Both the position numbers and the translations under genes were made by a program. A stretch of 64,000 nt of DNA from the NCBI GenBank assembly GCA_013368315.1, contig JAACJM010000270.1:44121-108120 (forward strand). Reading direction: 5' to 3'. The notes below the pieces were generated by a model. The model had not been told where the DNA came from, did no database searches, and worked only from the letters and a program-made list of their open reading frames with translations. Below are positions 53,907-63,455 of the stretch, piece by piece (within the stretch, counting starts at the first letter, position 1; every line of letters begins with the position of its first letter). The DNA is from Tetrapyrgos nigripes (taxonomy: Eukaryota > Basidiomycota > Agaricomycetes > Agaricales > Campanellaceae).

Positions 53907-56423
53907 CAGTATACTCCCTCCTAAGGCATACCCCTGCTAACACATACTCTCTAGTAGGGCATACCTTTTGAGTGTAACCACCATGGTTACTATGGAGTAA
54001 CACATACCTCTGTGATAAGGCATAATGCATGGCCATTTGGCCAGACCAAAACACATACCTTCCTTATATAGCAGGTGTGCACGGACCATTCTTGCAGGTT
54101 TGGGGTGTTGAGGGCGTGTTTCAACAAAATTTTACACTTACTACCAACTCGCTTAATATAAATTTTCCATAATTTCCATACCCAGCTTGATCCTGAACCT
54201 GCCTCATCACCCCCCAATGCATCTCAAACCTCTGGCTACCTTGAAAAAAAAATGTGTTGATGCAAAAAGAAAAGATCTCACTGCTAGGCTCAGACGCAAC
54301 AAAAAGTTAACGGACGAAGAGGAGGAATGGCTTGACAATGAAGGGAATGTTGTGGATGAGACAGTGGTTGTAGAAAAGATGGAAAATGCCTCAGATTATG
54401 AACATGGTCTTGAGCAGTTGGACATGAGAGAGCAGGCCATTGTAGGTCAAACCTTTCTCAATTGTTTCATGGTTTTGACATGAGTGATGATAGGTCCCGT
54501 TGACCTGAAAACAACCAAGGGAACCAACAGGTCATCTAAAGAAAAGCCACCGGAATTTACACACAAGGAAAATGCTACCCTCGCTCAGCGTATCAAGATT
54601 CTTGACTGGTACCACAAGAACAGTAAAAACCAGACAAAAACTGTGAAGCACTTTAACAAGAAATAGCCAAATTTGACGCTGCACCAGGATCGGGTCTCGA
54701 AATGGGTGAAGGACAAGAATAAATGGCGTGAGCATTATGTGGCAGAGGGTGCTTCATCCAATGCAAAGCGTGCTCGTCAGACTCAGCATCCAGAGGTGAT
54801 AGAGATGATGGATCTTTGGGTTTCTAAAGCAATGGGCCATAAAATCAACTTGTCTGGCAAGGTTCTTCGTCAAAAATGGACCGCCTTTGCAGACCTATGT
54901 GGGATTCCACAGGATGCGAGGTTGGAGTTGAGCGAAGGGTGGCTTACAAAGTTGAAGGGCCGTTACAACTTGAAGAGGTTTACGAGACATGGAGAGGCAG
55001 GATCAGCATCTCCTGAAGTTATTGAGGCAGAACGAAAACAGATCCAGCAGCTCATTGCACAATATGGATACAGACTGATGGATATCTTCAATATGGATGA
55101 GACTGGGCTTTTCTATGCATGAGTTTGCTTTCTTCTAAAGAGAAGAGTGACAAAGGTTAACATACTTTTAGCATGCCTCCTGACACAGGGCTGGCTGATC
55201 AGAGACATTCCAGCGTGAATAGGAGCAAAGTTCATTTGACATATGCTCTCACAGCCAATGCGGTTCTGAAAAGAAGGAGCCTTTCGTCATTGGGAAGGCT
55301 AACAAGCCTTGTGTTTTTAGAATAAGACTGGTGCCCAGCTTGGTTTTCAGTATCGCAACAATGCTAAAGCATGGATGACCACTGTCTTGTATCAGGAATG
55401 GCTTAGAGAGTGGGACCACAAGCTGAAAGAGAAGAATCAAAAGATTCTTCTATTGCAGGACAACTTTTCCAGTCACATTCCCCCCAAGCCTAATTTAATG
55501 GCACATGTCCAGCCTTGTGACCAAGGCATTATTCGCACCTTTAAGGCTCATTACTGTCGCCATTATTTCCAACGAGCTATTGACCGATACAACTCTGGTA
55601 CCACCCCTTCCAAAATTTACGATATCAACCAGCGTGAAGCTATGCACATGGCTGATGAGGCCTGGAAGGCAGTTGACTGTATGACAATAGCCAACTGTTT
55701 TCGTAAAGCCAGTATCCTTCCTGATTCCTCCAACACCACTGCTGTTCCTGAATCCATCTCACTTCCCATCTCTTCTCTTCTCAACACTTCTTCTTCTGAA
55801 GATAATCTTATTTCTCATGTTGAAGCTGAGCTTGATGACACTCTTAATGCTCTCCAGGCCACTGGTGCTCTTCAAAGGTGTAACAGGATGACAATTGAGT
55901 CCCTTCTCAACCCCAGAAAGGAGCTCAACTACATGGATGAGGACACAGATTTGGATAAAGGAATCTATGATGCTGTACAGAAGTCCATGGAGGCCCAGGA
56001 ATCAGCTGCAATCAATGGTGGTGATGATGATGTCGATGATGATGCTCCTTTACAGCCTTGCCCTAGTCATTGTGAGGCTTTACAGGCTGTGTCTGTCATG
56101 CAGCAATTTGTTCGTGACATGGAGGATCCTTATGCTCGCAAAATGGAGGCTATTCTTGCATCTTTTGGATGTCAGACTCGTTTGGAGGAGACTCAGAACA
56201 TGGTTGACACTAATATTACAGATTTCTTCCCTCGTTTGTAGGTACTATGTATAGGATGTTATAGACTACAGAAAACTATGAAAAGAATCCTTATGCATAC
56301 ACCTGGGCCCTGTATTAGCCACTTTGGGTCCGATTTTTTTGGACTTCCTCGTAGCGCATACTCTCCCATAACACATACTTCTGGCCTGTAACCTTGGGGT
56401 ATGTGTTATGAGAGAGTATACTG
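53907..56423 (+). mobile_element. Pogo-like (Tc1/mariner superfamily) DNA transposon nested in copia gag
   Basis: 2517 bp. Inverted ends CAGTATACTC (53907) and GAGTATACTG (to 56423), with TA duplications at 53905-53906 and 56424-56425. Subterminal ACACATAC words recur: four near the left end (about 53940-54058) and three near the right (about 56365-56408, partly inverted). These are likely transposase-binding sites. It encodes a broken CENP-B/pogo-type transposase on the plus strand. Confidence 0.92.
54217..56241 (+). pseudogene. Pogo/Tigger-type transposase
   Basis: One main frame with stops at 54481, 54664 and 55120. It starts MHLKPLATLKKKCVDAKRKD. The N-terminal helix-turn-helix reads FTHKENATLAQRIKILDWYH; a CENP-B-type second helix-turn-helix follows with VLRQKWTAFADLCGIP and LSEGWLTKLKGRYNLKR. 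The DDD catalytic core shows FNMDETGLFY, LLLQDNFSSH and HVQPCDQGIIRTFKAHYC. Between 55123 and 55375 an intron-like segment (acceptor TTTTAG at about 55173) with a damaged donor (ATGAGT) and two frame shifts occur. The acidic C-terminus ends at 56241. No activity is expected. Confidence 0.85.
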
Positions 56424-56425
56424 TA

Positions 56426-56680
56426 TTGGGAGGAGGAACCTGAGCTTCACTACCAGCCTTGCTAACAGCATCAGATGCAGCGGCACTGGCTGTAGTTCCA
56501 GCAGGAGCAGATGGAGCAGCTGGAGGAGGTGTAGTGCTGAAGATCTCGATATGGCCTGGACAAGGAGTTTTGAGGACATAGGCGATGCCCTGAGATTGGA
56601 GCCAAGATTTTCATTTGCTGGCCCAAAGGGTATAGTTTGGTCCAGTAAGCTCTGGAACAGTGGACATGAGGCTTGATCCA
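56426..56680 (-). pseudogene. Copia element 2 Gag, N-terminal part
   Basis: Minus strand from ATG at 56680: MSSGSSLMSTVPELTGPNYT, LWASKWKSWLQSQGIAYVL (the DUF4219-like start of copia Gag), then an Ala/Pro-rich stretch ending at the TA target site of the pogo-like element. It continues at 53904. Confidence 0.8.
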
Positions 56681-56953
56681 GAAGACATTTTCAAAATACG
56701 ATCTGGGGATTAAATCAACTGTGAGCATAACATCCTATATGCAAAATAAGCGATGAAATAAATGGAAAGCTGCGGCTAGCGCACTTATGACAGTGATTAT
56801 CCCCAGTGTGCTTTATACCAGCTTGCAGCCATAAAGGCGCATGTAGAGAATGTCTGCCACAGAGGGCGATATTCAAGCAGCCACAGGGGCGCTACCAGGT
56901 ATTTACACAGTCTAGGATGGCTGCCAGTGATGGCACGATGTCCAGGGCTTGCA
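56681..56953 (-). other. 5' leader of copia element 2
   Basis: About 270 nt between primer site and gag; no coding or structural feature recognised. Confidence 0.5.
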
Positions 56954-56965
56954 GGGCCCATAACC
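56954..56965 (-). promoter_or_regulatory. Primer-binding site of copia element 2 (half-tRNA-iMet type)
   Basis: GGTTATGGGCCC on the minus strand, directly next to the 5' LTR and identical over 12 nt to the site of copia element 1, although the LTRs of the two elements are unrelated. Confidence 0.7.
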
Positions 56966-57530
56966 TGTTGAGCAGGCTATGTTCTATATACGTAGCGGCA
57001 ACTGCATACTTACCTGGGGATGTAAAAGTGCTTGTTAGAGCAGTCTGTTAGAGGTTAGGAGCAATGAGTAGTAAGGGAAATCCTTATTCTTGTAGGGCAA
57101 TCAACGAGCCCTTTTATACTGTTCTGGATAGTACATGTGACTACTTATCTAAGAACTCTGATGTACAGTAAGCATAACTAACACTGGGTGCAAACACTTG
57201 TAATTCCTTGGATATACAGAGGAATTACATAAGACTTACACTGGTACACTCAATATGTAAGTCCACTTGACTTACTGAAGTATTACCAGAGACCAAGAAA
57301 AATAGAACAATTATATATGACCATTGTAAGGCATGAAGTCTCACAGTGGTCCTTGGTAATACTTCAGTAAGTCCAGTGGACTTACATATTGAGTGTACCA
57401 GTGTAAGTCTTGTGTAATTCCTCTGTATATCCAAGGAATTACAAGTGTTTGCACCCAGTGTAACTAGATTACTATCTAATCTATATCTAATCTGATGTTG
57501 ATGGCTGCTTACTAATTTGCCAATTCAACA
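56966..57530 (-). repeat. 5' LTR of copia element 2, interrupted by a MITE
   Basis: 565 bp, of which 279 are a MITE and 3 a target duplication, leaving 283 bp that match 41678-41960. Confidence 0.95.
57182..57460. mobile_element. Foldback MITE, 279 bp, in the LTR of copia element 2
   Basis: Starts CACTGGGTGCAAACACTTG and ends with its exact inverse. The two arms are almost perfect reverse complements for about 110 nt each around a short AT-rich centre. The 3-bp duplication TAA (57179-57181 and 57461-57463) is proved by the uninterrupted other LTR (ATAACTAACTAG-type site near 41890). TAA fits the TWA targets of PIF/Harbinger-related MITEs. Confidence 0.92.
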
Positions 57531-57535
57531 GCCAG

Positions 57536-58897
57536 TGCCAGCCTTGTGAAGGAATAGAGGAAAGGTGAGTAGACATACTATCACTTCTACTTTATTTTTT
57601 ATTTTTCAGTGTTGAACTGAGCTGAGCTAACTTGTCTTTTTGCCTTGGTTTTCCCTTTCCTTTCTCCCCCGCCTGCACATTTTGTCCCCAGCTGTTTAGC
57701 ATCTCATCTCATGTCGTATTAGCTTGCAGCCTGTCGAGCCTGGCTTCCCATGTTGCCCTTGCCATCAGATAAACACCAACATCAAACTGCAACTAAAGAA
57801 CCCTTAAACACGAAACATCACCATCAGCGTGAGTTGCATATGCATATTATTTCCAACTTAACCCAAACGACAGCGTAATGTACATTTTCCCTGGGCCTTC
57901 ACTGGCCCAGTAGATGTAACAGGCTCCTGCCTTCATCCAAATCTCAACTTCCTCCTTAATTTTGTCCTTGACATTCAATGGCACAAGAGTCTAACAAATG
58001 GAGTAGATGTTGTCAAAGGGTACAAAGGGTCTTGCATTGATAATAAAGGATATCAACAGGTGAGGGGAAGAGAAAGAAAGGGGGGGGGCATGTTCAACAG
58101 CTGGAATCCCAAGTGTTGAAGCTTCAACTTGCAGAGATGGTAGATTGGATGACTTCTCGCTTGGTTTTTTATTTCTTATGTTTCTGTTGCTATTGCAGGA
58201 TAGGTTACTGGTTGGGCCTCCACCTTCCAATTTCTATACACCTTACTGCAGTTTGATGTTGCAGACGAGTACACCAAGGCAGAGAGGGGGGGTCTTGAGA
58301 TTGAGATGATTATGGCATAAAGCATATCTATGGTCATGTGTTTTCTCTGTTTTTTGTTTTGATTTTTCTTTGGTTTCTGTTAGTGTTCTTTCCATTGTCA
58401 TCTTCTTATTAGGGTTCCTTGTGCGTATGTCTCCAATGAGAGGAGGGAGCTCAAGAGGTGGATGAGCCTAGAAGCTGAGTCTTGAGTTCTCGAGTTTCTC
58501 GTGAAGACTGTTTCTAATGTAGCGTAGTGTAACTTGACTGCGTAAGTAATTCTAAATAGAGAAGATGGCCAATTTCAGTTTAAAAATCCTGGAGAACTTT
58601 GATGTACCCAGTAATGTGTCTAAATGCTGCTTCTTGCAGGGGACCCCCACAAACATGTTCAAGCTTTTTAGAATAGCAATGTAGGTATCGAGGAGTATAA
58701 TTAATGTAGCCTACTCAGGAGTCAGGAAAATAGAAAAATACGTTGTATGATGAATGAAAGCGTAGATGGTATCAGATGGTGGTACAAATTTCTAATTTTG
58801 AGCTTCAAATAAATAAGTAAATGAGAGATATAGCAAAATCATTCCATAAATAAAATAAACCTGTCCTTCCCACTATTCATACTGTGCTCTATATTCC
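57536..58897. other. No clear gene; gene 3'-end remnant at about 58130-58320
   Basis: At about 58130-58319 an intron-like stretch (T-rich, ending TTGCAG at 58199) is followed by TGWASTFQFLYTLLQFDVAD and EYTKAERGGLEIEMIMA then TAA, paralogous to the sequence at 24770-24950. A minus-strand peptide IKEEVEIWMKAGACYIYWAS is readable at about 57870-57960. Neither is assignable to a family. Confidence 0.35.
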
Positions 58898-60299
58898 TCA
58901 ATCGAAATCTCCAGCTCCTCTACTAACTTCCTGAATATCATTCTCTCCATGTTGAGTGCCATGTGTGGGTGTGGATGTTGATGGATCAGATTGGGATGAT
59001 GGAGCAGGAGCTGCAAATTCCAGAGGTTGAGAAAGACTCTCGAGTATGGAGTCTTGTTGGTTCTTGTAGAGGTGGGAAAGGAGGATGATTGCAGTGGGAG
59101 AGATTGTTTCCAGGTGGGGGATTATTATGCCCAGATAGATTTGTACAGAATCCTCATACCCTGGATTAAATACAATAGGGATCTCTAGAATCTGGGTTTC
59201 AAAATGTTACTAGCCTTCAAATTCTCAGAAAGCACAAATGATTACCTACCCAGGGAATGCAATAGATTATACCAGACTGGACTAAGAGTATCAGTATCTG
59301 CTCAACTTGGCTTTTTGTATTCAATTTGCCAATGTGAGCTTTAACAGATTGTCTGTAATGCCTGAGGGAAATCAATTTAAAGCCAGGAACTAGGGAGCCA
59401 ACAGTCTGCTATGTGCTTACCAAGCCTTCTTTCCAATCAGAAGAGTTGCTGTGAGATTGGTGAAGACAAGTGATACTGGCAGTATCACTCTGAAAGATTG
59501 AAATGTGCCCTGTATGGTATTAATGTAAGGCTGGTTCAATAAAGCAACAAAAGATATACATACAAAATTTGCGTCAAGTTCAGCTTTCATGGCAAGGAAC
59601 ACATCATATATACTGCATCCTAAATCCAGAAATGTCAGCTCAACAAATTTAATTTCTCTGAGGTGAGTGTGGCATGAATTCTTACCCACTGATTGAGCAA
59701 TACAGAAAAGAAGAATCCCTCTGGGAATAGTTTCCCCTTGAAAAAGGATCCATGCCCTCCAAACCACAATGACATCCCCCAAGAAATACTATTTGTATGC
59801 ACTTCAGTATTCAGGTAAGGAATTAGAATAGCACAGAGGAACTCACACTAATTCTTGTCAGTACGACTCCCATCACACGAGCCATAACCATGGTTGGAAC
59901 AGGATCATATGTCTGATATGCCAAACCCTGGATCTGAACTATATAGTAGATCTGATTTACCACTATTGTCACTGTTGAGCTTGTAAGCATGATTGTACAT
60001 GCAGCCACCAGAAATAATCGCATTGGTGACTGTCGAAGTCCTTGCTGACTAGGTCCATGTTTGAAATTGTGTCAGAAAAATTTGGGGACAGGCCTACCAT
60101 AGCAGCAAGATGGCAGAAATGGTAATCAAAAACTCGATGGCTGGATAGCAAGGCAATGAGTAGAGAGATACATCAAAGTTGAACATTGAGTTCTGGACCT
60201 ACCAAAGCAGAGTCCTTCAACTGCAGCTGTAACTAAAAACTGTGACTGAATGACAGTGATATCCAAAGATGTAAGGAAAGACGAGTACATCCTTGGCAT
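58898..60299 (-). CDS. Agaricomycete multi-pass membrane protein, eight exons, 331 aa, intact
   Basis: Eight exons (60299-60203, 60140-60098, 60048-59847, 59788-59686, 59619-59564, 59509-59421, 59361-59250, 59191-58898) join in phase to 996 nt, ATG to TGA, with all junctions GT-AG and introns of 49-62 nt. Hydrophobic segments are IEFLITISAILLLW, ACTIMLTSSTVTIVV, YFLGDVIVVWRAWILF, GILLFCIAQSV, FRVILPVSLVFTNLTATLLI, ILILLVQSGIIYCIPW and YLGIIIPHLETISPTAIILL, giving about seven helices. GDVIVVWRAW and the (T)NL.AT.LIG.KAW helix are signatures I recognise from a large Agaricomycete family of seven-helix-like plasma-membrane proteins of unknown ligand. The C-terminal tail is Ser/Pro-rich and probably cytosolic. 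This is the best-preserved host gene in the window. Confidence 0.85.
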
Positions 60300-60991
60300 T
60301 TGCTCGGACTACAGTGAAGAGTTTGGGGGCACAGGCTAGTGGTTGTTATAATGGCATTGTTTCTTCTGTCCTTAAATATCTGCCAGTTTGCTGTGGATCT
60401 CATTTCACCTGTTGCATATTTGGCTTTCACACTGAGGCCACTGTCCTCAGAATGATGCATATAGCTCTACTGCATGCATTGCAAGGGAGAGACTAGATGA
60501 GCACATCTCTATGTTGATAGATAATCTGGGGCACACCTTGTTCCAAACTTGTTTAATACAAGGCAGAGATGAGGAACATTCCTATGTGGATGGACATTCA
60601 GCAGTGCTAGTCTGGATACTTTCAGTTGAGACTAGGTATTGGTAGATGCACAAAGACTCTAGGATCTGAGCTGAGTATACCAATGATCACATTGTAGCAT
60701 CATCAACCTATCTAGCTAAGAACTATATACAAGATGATTTCTACTCAAAAGACAGAATCCAAACTGTCATGAGAATGATCATGATGTGTATATGGTATGT
60801 GCCTTGCCAATAAGTGTAGGAACTGCGGCAACATACAAGGCATGAGATGGTTTGGCACTGGAATATCACACCTCACTTGGTTCATGGGTGCTGTTCCGGT
60901 CCTCAAGAAAGCAACAAGATCAGGCGCATGAGGCCATGAGACGAGAAAGCGTTAAAATAGTCAAAACAGACATGAGGATCATGTAGCTACT
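60300..60991. other. No recognised gene; promoter side of the membrane-protein gene
   Basis: Short frames only. This interval would contain the promoter of the minus-strand gene; no clear TATA or binding site stands out. Confidence 0.3.
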
Positions 60992-62770
60992 ATTACAATT
61001 AGTATTCCAACCACTCGGCTGAGGTGAGCTCTGCTCGCGCATTTCTAAGCAGACGCGCTGGGTTTTGACTAACTCGCCTTTCCTGCCTCTCTTACCAACT
61101 CGTCCCACTCGACTACCGACTGCTACTTCATGCCCGCGTAACACAGTCACCCAACAAAGTCCGAGCAACTGCCAACGAAACTGTAGAGGAGATTTTGACT
61201 ATTGCCAAGGCGTACAAGCGTGAGTTATCCTTCTCCGTCCCCGCCTTTTTACTCATTCTTGGCGTCTTACACGATATGCTAACTATTTCCTTTCCATCCT
61301 GCTTCCTGTCCGCATCCACATCTACATGCCATGTCAATCCACCTCCACCTTTCTGTTCCAACCGTCATCCTTCAACACGTCTTCCTCGCCCGCTAATGAC
61401 CTACTTCCCGCCCTTACCCATCTACCTACTTCCCAAACTCTTCCCGAAAAACCAAAAACAGCCTCACCAACGAAACCATCGCCGCCGTAACTGGGAACAA
61501 TTGGTCATCCCGACGGACGTCAAGAGTTCTCCATGGGCATCGCTATCCCCAAACACCTCGTTGAGGGCATGAACTGATACTATGTCCTCACGTTTCTTGG
61601 AGTTGTCTTTCAAAGTTGGTGGTGTATTACCCGAAATGGTTGGCCGCTGAGGCAGGAAACAAAAGACAGTATCAACGCAACGTCCACTGCTGTTTTCTTC
61701 AAGGGACTGGAGGAAGGCGAGGATGTAGAGGATGTAGTGGGGGTGTTGAGTGAGGCGTATAAGTATGAGACGCCTAGTGCTCAGAAGGGGAAGTGTAAGG
61801 GGAGGGGAGTGGTGTGGGGAAGGACAAGGACAAGGACAGGTTTTTTAGGACGAAGGAAGGGGTAAAGGAACCCGAGAAGCTGGAGGGGGAGATTAGGATG
61901 TGGGGAACAGATGACCCGAGTGCCCAAGGCCGACTCATCAAATCCGATAAACCTTCCAACGACGATAACACCGCTAATGTCAAAAGAACTCCTCAATCTT
62001 CTCTCAGCGGCATAGCCAGATAGTGGAACACCATTCGGAAACTCGTTCAGGGAGTGGAATGGTACTGAGCGTTGGTGCTGACCTAGACGCATTTGTTGAG
62101 GTTGGAGGCCAGGGTTGCGGGGTTGACGGAAGGTGAGTTAGGTCTCCATCTTGCTGGTTGTCTGTCTTTCTTGCTATATCCCATTGGGATTTCGGTTCGG
62201 TGCCCTGACACGGGCACTGTATTTGCCATCGGAGTTGCTTTCAGCGTTCTCGTTTTTGTTTCCTGCACCATTCTTCTCTTTTGTGCTTGACGAACTAACT
62301 AACGACTCTTTCTCTGCCCCCTCTCCCCCCCTCTCCCCCCCTTTCTTCCCTTCTCCTGTCAACCTTCAACTGGAGAGGTGAAGTTGGAACGTTGGAGTGG
62401 GAGTTCTGGTGGTGGATACGTCATCAAAATAAAAGCCGACACCGACAGTCAACACTCGCATTATCACATTTCTCGTCAACACCTTTCCCGTCGTCCCAGT
62501 CAAAGCCGATGAAACCCTCAGACGCTTTCCTTAATTAACCTCCCCCGGCCTCGGATGACGGGATACCGAACCCACCCAAATCTTGCTCTATCTACGTCGG
62601 TCCAGCTCAGCGCCATAGCGAATACGAGACCACACGCTACGTTATTCATAGACTTGCCTTACCTGCTCCAGCGTGAGGTCAGCGTCCGTCGAAGCGAAGA
62701 GACGGATAGGAGGGAGGGGAGGGGGGGCACGGGTGGGCGCAGGGCGTGGGGGAGGTATGCTTGGATTTCG
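60992..62770 (+). repeat. Duplicated unit containing Sec63-like fragment, copy C
   Basis: The most complete copy of the unit. 60992-61070 matches 6807-6963, 61062-61210 matches 38818-38980, and 61380-62700 matches 19851-21240. It shows that the four partial copies derive from one ancestral segment. Confidence 0.7.
61140..62130 (+). pseudogene. Sec63-like fragment, copy C (J domain end, membrane helix, start of Sec63 domain)
   Basis: SPNKVRATANETVEEILTI then AKAYK (61145-61217) matches the C-terminal half of the Sec63 J domain (HPDK...), ending at a GTGAGT donor as expected for a split gene. After a gap, HPDGRQEFSMGIAIP, KHLVEGMN and a TGA (about 61504-61577), YYVLTFLGVVF (membrane helix), GRNGWPL-type remnant, DSINATSTAVFFKGLEEGED and VVGVLSEAYKYE follow. 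Then KEGVKEPEKLEGEI and, near 62090, HLLRLEARVAGLTEGE with a GTGAGT donor. Stops and frame changes rule out function. The HPD triplet reads SPN here. Identification by motif order; a search should confirm it. Confidence 0.55.
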
Positions 62771-62774
62771 TGGA

Positions 62775-63110
62775 CAATATTATTTCCGAACCTCTCCTTG
62801 ATTTTTTAAGGTTTCCGAAGCTTCTGGCGCCATTCTTCAATATCTTATGCCAGTCAATCATGGACAATATTATTTCCCGAACTTCTTGATCATTTTCCGC
62901 AATTTCCGAACTCTTGAGGCTATTTTTGACCTCTCCGAACTCTTACAGCGTGACATGTGACAGCCTTGATTTTCCGAACTCTGATGCCACTCACCGAACT
63001 TTTAATCAGGATTCGAAACTAAGGGTTAAGACTCGAACTCTTAGCGTGACGTGACATTGAGTTTCTTCGAACTTCAAGTCCATCTTGAGCCGAACCTACT
63101 AATGCGCTGT
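62775..63110. repeat. Cluster of TTTCCGAACTCTT-like motifs
   Basis: At least nine imperfect occurrences of TTCCGAAC(T)(C)TT in about 320 bp (near 62788, 62813, 62874, 62907, 62935, 62973, 62994, 63034, 63070). The phrase TGGACAATATTATTTCC occurs twice (62770 and 62861). Spacing is irregular (20-60 bp). It follows the Sec63-like copy C. Confidence 0.55.
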
Positions 63111-63455
63111 ATGTGGCCACCTAATTGCTCTGTCTTCGTACGCGAGTCGACGGGCATGAAGGAGAAAAGATGAATAGGCAAAACGCGGCGACCCCAAATT
63201 GGAGCCGCCCGAAAAAAGAAGTGACATTAGGATGAGGATAAGCGCTATGGAGCCTAAGGAGGAAAATAGGGAAGGGAGGGAGGCTCAAAATAGGCGAGGG
63301 AAGGGAGGGTGAAGGAAATTCTATGGAGAGGAAGAAATCAAAATTTAGAACGTATAAAAGTTGAAGTAGATGGGGGGGTTGGAGGTATGGAAGAGGGGTA
63401 AGTAATAGGTAAAGCCCAATGCCCTGAAACAGCAACAATGGGAATCAAATAAATA
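63111..63455. other. No recognised gene
   Basis: Purine-rich plus strand (GGGAGGGAGG runs near 63270). The minus-strand frame 63121-63438 is Leu/Pro low complexity without motifs. Confidence 0.3.

Larger units (their letters stand above)
41678..57530 (-). mobile_element. Ty1/copia LTR retrotransposon 2, opened by three nested insertions
   Basis: Minus strand, 15853 bp including guests. The target duplication GCCAG is exact (41673-41677 and 57531-57535). The 3' LTR is 41678-41960 (283 bp). The 5' LTR is 56966-57530, which becomes 283 bp once the 279-bp MITE and its 3-bp duplication are removed. LTRs differ at roughly a dozen positions, mostly transitions, so it is older than element 1. Guests: gypsy (42698-49112) in the reverse transcriptase/RNase H junction, pogo-like (53907-56423) in gag, MITE (57182-57460) in the LTR. 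Coding parts carry many stops. Confidence 0.95.
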
